Assembly (NCBI GenBank): GCA_038244815.1 | Contig: JBBRTB010000028.1 | Coordinates: 1 to 52,459 of the forward strand | Source: DASVHS01 sp038244815 | Lineage (GTDB): Bacteria; Acidobacteriota; Thermoanaerobaculia; Gp7-AA8 | Length of the DNA: 52,459 nucleotides | Direction: 5' to 3' | Shown: positions 27,549 through 35,870 of the stretch, in pieces | How positions within the stretch are numbered: the first letter of the stretch is position 1 | Layout of the letters: every line of letters begins with the position of its first letter | Notes under the pieces: generated by a model | Databases searched by the model: none | The model's input: only the letters and a program-made list of their open reading frames with translations | What the model was told of the DNA's origin: nothing | Position numbers and translations under genes: made by a program

Positions 27549-29669
27549 ATGAGCGCAAAGATCGACCCGCGATACTGGCAGATCGCGTCGCTGTCCGGAC
27601 TTCTCGTCTACGGCATCGTCGTCCTCCGCTTTGACCTGACGCCGTGGCGTGTCGCGGGGATTCTCGGCGCCGCGCTGGTCACGCAATGGATCTGCTCGCG
27701 CGCGGCCCATCTTCGCTTCGAGTGGAGGAGCGCGGCGATCTCGGGGCTGTCGCTGTCGTTGCTGCTGCGCAGCAACTCGCTGCTGCTGCTGATGGCGGCG
27801 GCGGCGATCGCTGTGTCCAGCAAGTTCCTCATCCGCCGGAATGGCAAACATGTCTTCAACCCCACCAACCTGGCCATCGTGGTGATGATGGTGGCCACGC
27901 CGCGGGTGTGGGTGTCGTCCGGCCAATGGGGCTCGGCGGCGTTCTTCGGCTTCCTGATCGCCTGCGCGGGAATGCTCGTGGTCTACCGCAGCGAGCGCAG
28001 CGACGTCACGCTGGCGTTCCTTCTGTTCTGGGTGGCCATTCTCTTCGGGCGCTCGCTATGGCTCGGAGATCCGCTGACGATCCCGTTCTACCGCCTCGGG
28101 AACGGCGCGCTTCTGATCTTCGCCTTCTTCATGATCTCCGACCCGAAGACGACGCCCGACGCGCGCGCCGGCAGAATTCTGTTCGCCGCGCTCGTCGCCG
28201 CCGGCGCCTGGTTCGTGCAGTTCAGGCTCTTCCGCCCCAACGCGCTGCTCTGGTCTCTGGCCGTCTGCGCGCTGGCCGTGCCTCTCATCGATCACCTGCT
28301 CGTGGGAATCCGCTTCCAATGGAACAACCGAGGCTCGAGGCCTGAGGCCCTGGGCCTGTTCAAAGAGGAGATAGCTGTGAAAACGATTGCTGCCGCGCTG
28401 TTCGTTCTGTTCGTCACCCCGCAGGCATTCGGCTTCTGCGGGTTCTACGTCGCCAAAGGCGACGCGAAGCTGTTCAACAAGGCGTCGCAGGTCGTCCTGG
28501 TCCGTGACGGCGACCGCACCGTCATGACCATGGCCAACGACTTCAAGGGTGACCCGCGCGAGTTCGCCGTGGTCATCCCCGTGCCCACGGTGCTGGAGCG
28601 CGGGCAGATCCGCGTGGCCAATAAGGCGCTCGTCGACCGTCTCGACGCCTACTCATCGCCGAGGCTGGTGGAGTACTTCGATCCCGATCCGTGCGCGATG
28701 CGCGACGAGCGCATGGTCAGGCCGTCGGCGGCGGCGAATCAGGCGGGTGCTTTCCAAAAAAAGGACATCGCAGCCAAGGCGCTCGGTGTCACCATCGAAG
28801 CGAGATATACCGTCGGCGAGTACGACATCCTGATCCTCTCGGCGAAGGAGAGCTCGGGACTGACGACCTGGCTGACGCAGAACGGCTATCGCCTGCCGGC
28901 GGGAGCGGCCGAAGTTCTGGGGTCGTATATCCGGCAGAACCTGAAGTTCTTCGTGGCCAAAGTGAATCTGCGCGAACAGGCCCGGACGGGATTCAACTAC
29001 CTGCGCCCGATTCAGGTGGCGTACGAGTCTCCGAAGTTCATGCTCCCGATCCGCCTGGGCACCGTGAACGCGAACGGGCCGCAGGAGCTGTTCGTGTACG
29101 CGCTCACGCGTAAGGGTCGCGTGGAGACGACAAACTATCGTACGGTGCGACTGCCGTCCGATCAGGACGTGCCGCTCTACGTCGGATCGAACTTCGCGAC
29201 GTTCTACCAGGCGCTGTTCTCCGAACAGGTGCGTCGCCAGGACATGTCCACGGTCTTTCTCGAGTACGCGTGGGACATGAACTGGTGCGATCCCTGCGCC
29301 GCGCAACCGCTCTCACGCGACGAGCTGCGCGGCCTGGGGGTCTTCTGGCTGACACCCGGCAATGACAGCTCCGGAGCGATCGACGCGTTTGTCAGCCGCC
29401 TGCACGTGCGCTACGACCGCGCGCATTTCCCCGACGACCTCGTGTTCCAGGAAACCGGCGACCGCCAGAACTTTCAGGCACGCTACGTCATGCATCACCC
29501 GTTCAAAGGAACCGTGGCCTGCGGAGCCGAGGAGTATCGCGCCATGCTCCACGCACGAGGTGAGAACGAGGCGAAGAATCTCGCCGAGCTCACCGGCTGG
29601 CGCATCGAGGACATCCGAAAGAGGATGGACATCCCGACCGTGCACGAGAAGAAGTGGTGGGAGTGGTGA
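27549..29669 (+). CDS. RnfD/NqrB-like membrane protein read through into DUF2330 protein
   Basis: A single open frame of 706 residues. The first ~270 residues are a polytopic membrane protein of the NQR2/RnfD/RnfE type, with about nine hydrophobic segments, HVFNPTNLAIVVMM and FFMISDPKTTPDARAGRI. From about residue 277 the frame encodes what looks like an independent secreted DUF2330 protein with its own signal peptide. The joint (NNRGSRPEALGLF) is encoded by four CCGAGGC-type heptads at 28328-28355, and no stop codon separates the two parts. Either the element erased the stop of the first gene, or translation stops and restarts through unseen means. RnfD-like proteins normally carry flavin in ion-pumping complexes; no other rnf/nqr gene is here. 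Confidence 0.7.
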   Translation: MSAKIDPRYWQIASLSGLLVYGIVVLRFDLTPWRVAGILGAALVTQWICSRAAHLRFEWRSAAISGLSLSLLLRSNSLLLLMAAAAIAVSSKFLIRRNGKHVFNPTNLAIVVMMVATPRVWVSSGQWGSAAFFGFLIACAGMLVVYRSERSDVTLAFLLFWVAILFGRSLWLGDPLTIPFYRLGNGALLIFAFFMISDPKTTPDARAGRILFAALVAAGAWFVQFRLFRPNALLWSLAVCALAVPLIDHLLVGIRFQWNNRGSRPEALGLFKEEIAVKTIAAALFVLFVTPQAFGFCGFYVAKGDAKLFNKASQVVLVRDGDRTVMTMANDFKGDPREFAVVIPVPTVLERGQIRVANKALVDRLDAYSSPRLVEYFDPDPCAMRDERMVRPSAAANQAGAFQKKDIAAKALGVTIEARYTVGEYDILILSAKESSGLTTWLTQNGYRLPAGAAEVLGSYIRQNLKFFVAKVNLREQARTGFNYLRPIQVAYESPKFMLPIRLGTVNANGPQELFVYALTRKGRVETTNYRTVRLPSDQDVPLYVGSNFATFYQALFSEQVRRQDMSTVFLEYAWDMNWCDPCAAQPLSRDELRGLGVFWLTPGNDSSGAIDAFVSRLHVRYDRAHFPDDLVFQETGDRQNFQARYVMHHPFKGTVACGAEEYRAMLHARGENEAKNLAELTGWRIEDIRKRMDIPTVHEKKWWEW
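28328..28355. repeat. Degenerate heptad array at the RnfD-like/DUF2330 junction
   Basis: Four heptads: CCGAGGC, TCGAGGC, CTGAGGC, CCTGGGC. Preceded by CAA, the same flank as other single-arm copies. In frame; encodes RGSRPEALG. Confidence 0.8.
28377..29669 (+). CDS. DUF2330 secreted protein (alternative independent start)
   Basis: A GTG at 28377 preceded by AGAGGAG would start a 430-residue protein with a clear signal peptide (KTIAAALFVLFVTPQAFGF) and the DUF2330 N-terminus CGFYVAKGDAKLFNKASQVVLVRDG. Further marks are DFKGDPREFAVVIPVPTVL and YDILILSAKESSGLTTWL. Several cysteine pairs (for example NWCDPCAAQPLS) fit an extracytoplasmic protein. DUF2330 function is unknown. This start competes with read-through from 27549; the signal peptide argues that the independent product is the functional one. 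Confidence 0.75.
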   Translation: MKTIAAALFVLFVTPQAFGFCGFYVAKGDAKLFNKASQVVLVRDGDRTVMTMANDFKGDPREFAVVIPVPTVLERGQIRVANKALVDRLDAYSSPRLVEYFDPDPCAMRDERMVRPSAAANQAGAFQKKDIAAKALGVTIEARYTVGEYDILILSAKESSGLTTWLTQNGYRLPAGAAEVLGSYIRQNLKFFVAKVNLREQARTGFNYLRPIQVAYESPKFMLPIRLGTVNANGPQELFVYALTRKGRVETTNYRTVRLPSDQDVPLYVGSNFATFYQALFSEQVRRQDMSTVFLEYAWDMNWCDPCAAQPLSRDELRGLGVFWLTPGNDSSGAIDAFVSRLHVRYDRAHFPDDLVFQETGDRQNFQARYVMHHPFKGTVACGAEEYRAMLHARGENEAKNLAELTGWRIEDIRKRMDIPTVHEKKWWEW

Positions 29670-29672
29670 ATC

Positions 29673-29769
29673 GGGTCGCTGGGTCGCTGGGTCGCTGGGT
29701 TGCCGGTTACCGGCTACCGGCTACCCTCGTCACCCAGCACCCAGCACCCAGCACCCAGCACCGAGCACC
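29673..29769. repeat. Inverted repeat element between convergent genes (GGGTCGCT / CACCCAG)
   Basis: Left arm: three GGGTCGCT units (period 8). Middle: TACCGGC repeated at 7-base spacing. Right arm: CACCCAG repeated at 7-base spacing, ending in CGAGCACC. It lies exactly between the DUF2330 gene and the convergent namA-like gene and could terminate both. Confidence 0.75.
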
Positions 29770-30831
29770 CTACTTCCCCCTCCCATACTGCTCCGGCCAC
29801 GGCACATCGATGCCCAGCTCCTTCGCCGCGTGTAGCGGAAAGTACGGTTCGCGGAGGAACTGGCGCGCCATCAGGATGGCGTCGGCTGAGCCTTCGCGGA
29901 TGATCTCGTTTGCCTGGCGCGCGTCGGTGATCAGTCCGACCGCGCCGGTGGCGATTGCGGCTTCTTTGCGGATGGCACGCGCGAACGGGACCTGGTAGCC
30001 GGGACCGACCGCGATCTTCGCCCGCGCCACCGCCCCGCCGCTCGAACAGTCGATCAGATCGACGCCCACGGCCCGAAGCCTGCGCGAGAGCTCGATCGAC
30101 TGCTGGAGGTCCCATCCGCCCTCCGCCCAATCGGTCGCCGAGATGCGCACGAACAGCGGCAACTCCGCCGGCCACTTCGCGCGCACGGATTCCGCGACGC
30201 GCAGCGGCAGGCGCATGCGATTCTCGAGCGAGCCGCCGTACTCGTCGCCGCGGGTGTTGGTGAGCGGCGACAGAAACTCGTGCAGCAGATATCCGTGAGC
30301 CATGTGCAGTTCGAGCACGTGGAAACCGGCCTCGAATGCGAGCCTTGTGGAGCGTTCGAAATCGCGGACGACCTTGTCGATATCTTCGTTCGTCATCTCC
30401 CGCGGCGGGGGATCGCTCTCATGAAAGGGAATCGCGCTCGGCGCCTGCGGGGTCCACGAATACGGCCCGTCCGTGATCAGCTTTCCGCCGCGCCACGGCT
30501 TCTCGGTGGAGGCTTTCCTGCCGGCGTGCGCGAGTTGTATGCCGGACACGGCACCCTGCGCCTCGACGAACGTGGTGATGCGCCGCAGCGCGCGCGCGTG
30601 ATCGTCTGACCAGAGGCCGCTGTCCCAGAACGTGATGCGTCCCTCCGGCGAAACGCCGCTCGCTTCGACCATGACCAGCCCGGCCCCACCGACCGCGCGC
30701 GATCCGAGATGGACGAGGTGCCAGTCGTCGGGCATGCCGTTGTCGCTCGAGTACTGGCACATCGGTGATACGAAGATGCGGTTGCGGAATGTGGCGCCGC
30801 GGATCTCGAGAGGATCGAACAATTCAGCCAT
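29770..30831 (-). CDS. namA: Old yellow enzyme family NADH:flavin oxidoreductase (NamA/YqjM-like)
   Basis: A 353-residue FMN TIM-barrel ene-reductase of the YqjM group. Marks: FVSPMCQYSSDNGMPDDWH (cysteine near the flavin), GIQLAHAGRKAS, ELHMAHGYLLHEFLSPLTN, and RGDEYGGSLENRMRLPL. It reduces activated C=C bonds with NADPH; the physiological substrate is unknown. Divergent from gluQ with a 20-base gap. Confidence 0.92.
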   Translation of the reverse strand: MAELFDPLEIRGATFRNRIFVSPMCQYSSDNGMPDDWHLVHLGSRAVGGAGLVMVEASGVSPEGRITFWDSGLWSDDHARALRRITTFVEAQGAVSGIQLAHAGRKASTEKPWRGGKLITDGPYSWTPQAPSAIPFHESDPPPREMTNEDIDKVVRDFERSTRLAFEAGFHVLELHMAHGYLLHEFLSPLTNTRGDEYGGSLENRMRLPLRVAESVRAKWPAELPLFVRISATDWAEGGWDLQQSIELSRRLRAVGVDLIDCSSGGAVARAKIAVGPGYQVPFARAIRKEAAIATGAVGLITDARQANEIIREGSADAILMARQFLREPYFPLHAAKELGIDVPWPEQYGRGK

Positions 30832-30851
30832 GCCCGGGTATCTTTACGCAT

Positions 30852-31658
30852 GTGACGAGCCACGTGGGACGTTTTGCTCCTTCGCCAACCGGTCCGTTGC
30901 ACCTCGGCAGTCTCGTTGCCGCGGCCGGATCGTGGTTGCATGCCCGGGCGGCGAACGGTCGCTGGCTCGTGCGGATGGAGGATCTCGATCGCCCGCGCGT
31001 GGTCGCCGGCGCCGATAGTGAGATCCTCGCTGCGCTCGAACGATACGGCCTGAACTGGGACGGCGACGTCGTCTACCAGTCGCAGCGGATCGAGTTGTAC
31101 GAGACGGCGTTGCGCGCGCTCCGCGAGAACGATCTGGTGTTCGACTGCGCCTGCTCTCGTGCCGATCTGCTGCGTGCGGCGTCGGCGCCCGCTGCGAGCG
31201 ATCCGGCGGACGGGATCTACCCGGGGACGTGCCGCGATGGATTGTCACCGGGGCGGGTGCCACGCTCGACGCGTTTTCGCGGCGCCGGTGACTTCGTCGT
31301 CAGGCGTGCCGACGGCGTCTTCGCCTATCAGTTGGCCGTCGTCGTCGACGATGAAAAGCAGGGCGTGACGCACGTTGTGCGCGGTGCCGATCTTCTCTCT
31401 TCCACCCCACGGCAGATCGCGCTGCAACGGGCTCTCGGATATCGGACGCCGCTCTACACGCACCTTCTGCTCGTCGTCGACGCTAGCGGCGCGAAGATTG
31501 GCAAGCGCGACGGGGCGCTTGCTCTGCCCGCGCTCGACGAGCGCCGCGTCATCGACACGCTGCACGCGGCGCTGCGCCACATCGGCATCGAGGTCGAGCG
31601 CGACCGGCCGGCGGCGATGCTCGAACAAGCGGTGAGGTCGCTGTCATCCCGGGCGTAG
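30852..31658 (+). CDS. gluQ: Glutamyl-Q tRNA(Asp) synthetase
   Basis: A 268-residue GluRS-like protein without an anticodon-binding domain. It attaches glutamate to queuosine in tRNA(Asp). HIGH-type motif: FAPSPTGPLHLGSLVAA; zinc-site cysteines: FDCACSRADLL and GIYPGTCRDG; KMSKS-type motif: KIGKRDGALAL. I chose the GTG at 30852, giving the family N-terminus. The last residues (SLSSRA) and the stop are encoded by the inverted repeat at 31642. Confidence 0.92.
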   Translation: MTSHVGRFAPSPTGPLHLGSLVAAAGSWLHARAANGRWLVRMEDLDRPRVVAGADSEILAALERYGLNWDGDVVYQSQRIELYETALRALRENDLVFDCACSRADLLRAASAPAASDPADGIYPGTCRDGLSPGRVPRSTRFRGAGDFVVRRADGVFAYQLAVVVDDEKQGVTHVVRGADLLSSTPRQIALQRALGYRTPLYTHLLLVVDASGAKIGKRDGALALPALDERRVIDTLHAALRHIGIEVERDRPAAMLEQAVRSLSSRA

Positions 31659-31727
31659 CGAGGATCAGGGTGTTGGCTCCGGCAACGCTCCGCCTCCCGG
31701 ATCCCTCGCTCCCGCTCGGGATGACAC
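31642..31727. repeat. TGTCATCCCG-type inverted repeat between convergent genes
   Basis: The left arm begins TGTCATCCCGGGCG (31642-31670) and the right arm ends CTCGGGATGACA (31699-31727). The 29-base arms are imperfect complements. The left arm supplies the end of gluQ. This is a different family from the heptad elements and can act as a two-way terminator. Confidence 0.85.
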
Positions 31728-31732
31728 GGTTC

Positions 31733-33796
31733 CTATTTCGCGGCGCTGGCTCCCCACACGTTGCAGCGCTTGTCGTCCGGACGCACCATCTTGTCGCTGC
31801 TCCTGCAGCCGAACGCCGTCGCGAACTCCGGCATGTTCGACAGCGGTCCGTTCACGCGGAAGCGCGAAAGCGGATGGGGATCGGTCGTGATTTGCAGTCT
31901 TTCGTTCTGCGGGGTGGAGATCTCGGCCCACACCTGGGCCCAGCCGAGGAAGAATCGCTGTTCGGGGGTGAAGCCGTCGATGACCTGACGGGGCTTTCCT
32001 TCCTGCGACTTCTCGTAGGCGGCGTAGGCGAGCTGCAGCCCGCCCAGGTCAGCGATGCTCTCGCCGAGGACGAGGTCGCCGGTCATGTGCTCGCCGTTGA
32101 CGTCGTAGCTGCTGAACTGCTCGGACACGCACTTCGCGCGCTCGACGAATCGCTCTTTGTCCTCGGGCGTCCACCAGTCGGCAAGGTTTCCGTGCAGATC
32201 GAACTGGCGGCCCTCATCGTCGAACCCGTGAATGATCTCGTGGCCGATGACCGCGCCCATGCCGCCGTAGTTGTACGCGGGATCTGCGTTTGGATCGAAG
32301 AAGGGGGGCTGCAGGATGCCGGCGGGGAACACGATCTCGTTCATCGGCGGATTGTTGTAGGCGTTGACGGTGGGTGGCGACATCAGCCACTCCGTGCGAT
32401 CCACCGGTTTATCGATCTTGTTGAGATCGCGATGAAACTCGAACTGGCGCGCGGCGATGAAGTTGCTGGCGTACGGCTGGTTCGTGATCGACAGCGCGGA
32501 GTAGTCGCGCCACTTGTCCGGATAGCCGATCTTGAGTCCGAAGGCGTCGAGCTTGGTCTCGGCCTGCCGGCGTGTCTCCGGGCTCATCCACGACAGCGTG
32601 GTGAGATCTTCGCGCAGCGCACTCTCGAGATTGTGGACCATGTCCAGCGCCTGAGCCTTCGCCGACTCCGGGAAGTAGCGCTTTGCCCAGAGTCGTCCCA
32701 GGGCTTCTCCGAGCACTCGGTCGGTTGCGGCGGTGCAGCGCTTCCAGCGCGGAAGCATCTCCTTCGTGCCGGAGAGATAGCGGCTGTAGAAATCGAAATC
32801 GGTCTCGGCAAACTGCTGCGGCAGCCTTTGCGCTTCCGCGTTGACGAGGTTCCATCTCAGGTAGCTCTTCCATGCGTCCAGGGGCACCGTCCTGACGAGT
32901 TGATCGATCTCGCCGACGAATTGCGGCTGGGCGACGATGACCGTCTCCAGCTTCGGCAGTCCGACGGCAGCGAAATACTCCGGCCAGGAGAAGGAGGGCG
33001 ACAGCGTCTGCAGTTGATCCGCGGTCATCTTGTGATACGTGGCCACGGGATCGCGCAGCTCGACTTTCGTCATGGAGGCCTGGGCCAGCTTCATCTCGAA
33101 GTCCATGATGTTTCGCGCTTCGCTCTGTGCATTCGGCTGATCGTCGCCGAGGAGCTGGAGCATCTGAGCGATGTGCTGGACGTAGCGGACGCGGATCTCT
33201 TTCGATTTCGGATCCTCCTTGGTGTAGTAGTCGCGGTCGGGCAGCCCCAGTCCGGCCTGGGCGATCGAGGCCACGACCTGATCCGTGTTCTTGAAATCCT
33301 GGGTCGAGGAGAACTGGAACACGGCGGGAATCCCGTACGAATGGAGATGGGCGAGCGTTTCCGGCATATCGGCGAACGAACGGAGTGAACCGATCCGGGC
33401 CAGGTCGGCGGAGATCGGTGTCACACCGGCCCGCTCGATGGCCTTCTCGTTCATGCAACTCTCGTAGAACGTACCGACTCTCTGTTCGTCCGTGCCGGCG
33501 GGAGCGTTCGATCTCGCCGCCTCCTCGAGGATCGTGTGCAGCTTCTCCTGATTGCTGACGTATAGCGCGGTAAAGTTGCCCCACGACGGGTAGCCCGCGG
33601 GAATGGGATGCGACTTCATCCAGCCGCCGTTGGCAAACGTGTAGAAATCGGTGCAGGAGTTTGCGGTGCGGTCGAGGTTCGCAAGATCGAATCCGGTGGC
33701 GGAGATCGACGAACCCTTCGCCGGGGGAGGGGGTTGAGGCTGGGATGCGCATCCGGCCAGCACGGCGGCGAGAGCGAGAATGAGTGAGCGTCGCAT
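31733..33796 (-). CDS. M13 family metallopeptidase (neprilysin/PepO-like) lipoprotein
   Basis: A 687-residue zinc endopeptidase. Signal with lipobox: LALAAVLAGCAS, so exported and lipid-anchored. Substrate-binding NAYNNPPMNEIVFPAGI, zinc motif VIGHEIIHGFDDEG, third ligand LGESIADLGGL, and a C-terminal KRCNVW-like end as in the family. It likely degrades peptides in the periplasm. Convergent with gluQ. Confidence 0.96.
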   Translation of the reverse strand: MRRSLILALAAVLAGCASQPQPPPPAKGSSISATGFDLANLDRTANSCTDFYTFANGGWMKSHPIPAGYPSWGNFTALYVSNQEKLHTILEEAARSNAPAGTDEQRVGTFYESCMNEKAIERAGVTPISADLARIGSLRSFADMPETLAHLHSYGIPAVFQFSSTQDFKNTDQVVASIAQAGLGLPDRDYYTKEDPKSKEIRVRYVQHIAQMLQLLGDDQPNAQSEARNIMDFEMKLAQASMTKVELRDPVATYHKMTADQLQTLSPSFSWPEYFAAVGLPKLETVIVAQPQFVGEIDQLVRTVPLDAWKSYLRWNLVNAEAQRLPQQFAETDFDFYSRYLSGTKEMLPRWKRCTAATDRVLGEALGRLWAKRYFPESAKAQALDMVHNLESALREDLTTLSWMSPETRRQAETKLDAFGLKIGYPDKWRDYSALSITNQPYASNFIAARQFEFHRDLNKIDKPVDRTEWLMSPPTVNAYNNPPMNEIVFPAGILQPPFFDPNADPAYNYGGMGAVIGHEIIHGFDDEGRQFDLHGNLADWWTPEDKERFVERAKCVSEQFSSYDVNGEHMTGDLVLGESIADLGGLQLAYAAYEKSQEGKPRQVIDGFTPEQRFFLGWAQVWAEISTPQNERLQITTDPHPLSRFRVNGPLSNMPEFATAFGCRSSDKMVRPDDKRCNVWGASAAK

Positions 33797-33855
33797 AGAC
33801 TGCGTATCCTATCGCCCGGGACGGCCCGTGGCACTGCTCTTGAGAGTGCGCCCGT

Positions 33856-34137
33856 ATGGATTTTCCGGTACGAAACAACCAGGACCAGTCGCGCTTCGAA
33901 TGTGACGTGGACGGTCGATTGAGCTACGTCGAATACGAGATGACACCGGGCAGGATCACCTTGATGCACACGCGCGTGCCTGCCGAGCTGGGCGGGCGAG
34001 GCATCGCCGGAACGCTCGTGGCCGCCGCGCTCGAGCACGCGCGCGAACAACATCTGCAGGTCGTCCCGGTCTGCAGTTACGCGGCCGCTTACATCGAGCG
34101 GCATCCCGAGTATCGCGCCCTCGTCTCAAACGAATGA
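33856..34137 (+). CDS. YjdJ-type small GNAT protein
   Basis: A 93-residue minimal GNAT fold. Marks: LSYVEYEMTPGRITLMHTRV, GGRGIAGTLVAAALEHAR (acetyl-CoA loop) and VVPVCSYAAAYIERHPEY. The family is one of very short acetyl-CoA-binding proteins of unknown substrate. Its TGA overlaps the next ATG (ATGA). Confidence 0.9.
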   Translation: MDFPVRNNQDQSRFECDVDGRLSYVEYEMTPGRITLMHTRVPAELGGRGIAGTLVAAALEHAREQHLQVVPVCSYAAAYIERHPEYRALVSNE

Positions 34138-35300
34138 AGCGGGAGATCGACGCGGTATCGGACCTGGAGGCGTGGCTGGCATCGCCATCGCGATCGAACG
34201 ACGTCGCCTTCCAGGGCCTCAACCTCACGAAGTACGACCGGGAGATGCGCGCCATCGACCTCGAAGGTTGTGTGTTCGTCGGATGTGCGATGACCACCGG
34301 GCTCTCCGCACACGCCGGCAAGTACAAGTGCCTGAACATTCCGCCGATGCCAGGCAAGCCCTTCGATCCATTCCGGGTCTCGCTGTACACGCCCGAGGAA
34401 TTGCTGGCCGGGTTCGACGTCGACCATCCGGAGACTTACTCCCGAACGCCGGACGCGGTGATCTTCGAGCATTTCAAGAACAAGGAGAACTGCGGTCTCG
34501 ACGACGTGCTGGCCCGCCGCATCCATGATTTCTCCATCAGCGATGCCCTCGACGACAACCTGGCGGCCTGGGCGGGTGAAGGCGTGGTGGGGATCATGGG
34601 CGGCCACAGCGTGCCGCGCTGGGCAAAGGCATACGCCGACGCCGCGCGGCTGGCCCGGACGCTGGCCCGCGAGGGATTTCTCATCGTCACCGGAGGCGGC
34701 CCGGGCGTCATGGAAGCCGGCAACCTGGGCGTCTATCTGGCCGCCCATTCCGACGACGCGCTCGATGTGGCTCTCGCCGAACTGGCCAAAGCCCCGACCC
34801 ACGACGATCCGAACTATCTCGTGCCTTCCTTTCGTGTGCGCAAACAGTTCGTGGCGCCGCCCGCCCGCGCTTATCGAAGCATCGGAGTCCCGACGTGGTT
34901 CTACGGACACGAACAGCCCAACATGTTCGCGACGTACCTGGCGAAGTACTTCCAGAACAGCGTGCGCGAGGAAGGGCTGCTCTCGATCGCGTCGCGCGGC
35001 GTGATCTTCGCCGAAGGAAGCGCGGGCACGCTGCAGGAGATCTTCGAGAACGCCTGTCAGGTCTATTACCGCAGCTTTCGCCCGACGGCGACACCGATGA
35101 TTCTCTTCGGCACCGAATACTGGAATCCGCCCGGCGACGGCACGACCGGACGCGCGAAGAAGGTTTATCCGCTGCTGATGAAGCTCGCCGAGGAAGCGGG
35201 ATTCGGACAATTGGTGACCGTCACCGACTCGATCGACGAGATTGCGGCCATCGTGCGTGACCCTCCTTCGCCGGCAACGGGGCCCGGGCTCGGAAATTGA
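34134..35300 (+). CDS. LOG-family Rossmann-fold nucleotide-binding protein
   Basis: A 388-residue protein. The C-terminal two thirds have the LOG/lysine decarboxylase-like fold: GVVGIMGGHSVPR, FLIVTGGGPGVMEAGNLG and RGVIFAEGSAGTLQEIFENA, the last a variant of the PGGxGTxxE motif (the first glycine pair is changed to EGS). Family members cleave nucleoside monophosphates (LOG, PpnN). The N-terminal ~110 residues (AFQGLNLTKYDREMRAIDLE) form an extra domain. The altered motif leaves the activity uncertain. Coupled to the small GNAT upstream. Confidence 0.82.
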   Translation: MKREIDAVSDLEAWLASPSRSNDVAFQGLNLTKYDREMRAIDLEGCVFVGCAMTTGLSAHAGKYKCLNIPPMPGKPFDPFRVSLYTPEELLAGFDVDHPETYSRTPDAVIFEHFKNKENCGLDDVLARRIHDFSISDALDDNLAAWAGEGVVGIMGGHSVPRWAKAYADAARLARTLAREGFLIVTGGGPGVMEAGNLGVYLAAHSDDALDVALAELAKAPTHDDPNYLVPSFRVRKQFVAPPARAYRSIGVPTWFYGHEQPNMFATYLAKYFQNSVREEGLLSIASRGVIFAEGSAGTLQEIFENACQVYYRSFRPTATPMILFGTEYWNPPGDGTTGRAKKVYPLLMKLAEEAGFGQLVTVTDSIDEIAAIVRDPPSPATGPGLGN

Positions 35301-35469
35301 ACAAGGATTGAGGGGGAGACCTTTGGCCCGATTCCGGACCTTTGGAATCCCCTGTATCCCATTCAGGATCAGGAGGGAAGGCGGCCTGGGCGGTATCGTC
35401 ATGGGGTGAGGCCGCGCAACATTCTTCCCGCTCGCGTCTTTCACTGCGTAAAATGATGTTTTCAACCGT

Positions 35470-35498
35470 TTGACGGATCGGCGTAAACAGCGCAGAAT
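35470..35498 (+). promoter_or_regulatory. Candidate sigma-70 promoter of the SWIB gene
   Basis: TTGACG (35470-35475) and CAGAAT (35493-35498) are 17 bases apart. Transcription would start about 20 bases before the SWIB ATG, just ahead of the AGAGGAG ribosome site. Bases 35301-35469 hold no gene. Confidence 0.45.
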
Positions 35499-35524
35499 CC
35501 GCGGAAAAATCGAAAGAGGAGACG

Positions 35525-35809
35525 ATGGCGACTTCGAAAAAGGGTTCCGGTTCCAAAGGCGGCGGCAAAGGCCTGGCTGCCGAGGTGACGCCCAGCGCTG
35601 ACCTCAGCGCGATCGTAGGCAGCAAACCCATACCGCGCAGCGAGGTCACCAAGAAGGTGTGGGACTACATCAAGGCGCACGGTCTTCAGGATCAGACGAA
35701 CAGGCGCATGATCAACGCTGACGACAATCTGAAGAAGATCTTCAACGGCAAGAAGCAGGTCTCGATGTTCGAGATGACTGCTCTCGTCAACAAACATCTC
35801 AAAGCGTAG
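35525..35809 (+). CDS. SWIB/MDM2 domain protein
   Basis: A 94-residue protein. A lysine/glycine-rich N-terminal tail (~25 residues: TSKKGSGSKGGGKG) precedes a SWIB domain with IPRSEVTKKVWDYIKAHGLQ, INADDNLKKIFNGKKQVSMF and FEMTALVNKHL. Bacterial SWIB proteins are small and probably nucleoid-associated; a role in chromatin-like organisation is inferred from the eukaryotic family. AGAGGAG precedes the ATG. Confidence 0.95.
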   Translation: MATSKKGSGSKGGGKGLAAEVTPSADLSAIVGSKPIPRSEVTKKVWDYIKAHGLQDQTNRRMINADDNLKKIFNGKKQVSMFEMTALVNKHLKA

Positions 35810-35828
35810 AGACGATCTGACGTCGATC

Positions 35829-35866
35829 GAAGCGGCGGCCGGAGTATGGCCGCCGTTTCGTCTTTA
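35829..35866 (+). terminator. Terminator after the SWIB gene
   Basis: Stem GCGGCGGCC / GGCCGCCGT with loop GGAGTAT, followed by TTTCGTCTTT. It lies between the convergent SWIB and thrC genes and may serve both. Confidence 0.75.
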
Positions 35867-35870
35867 CGCC

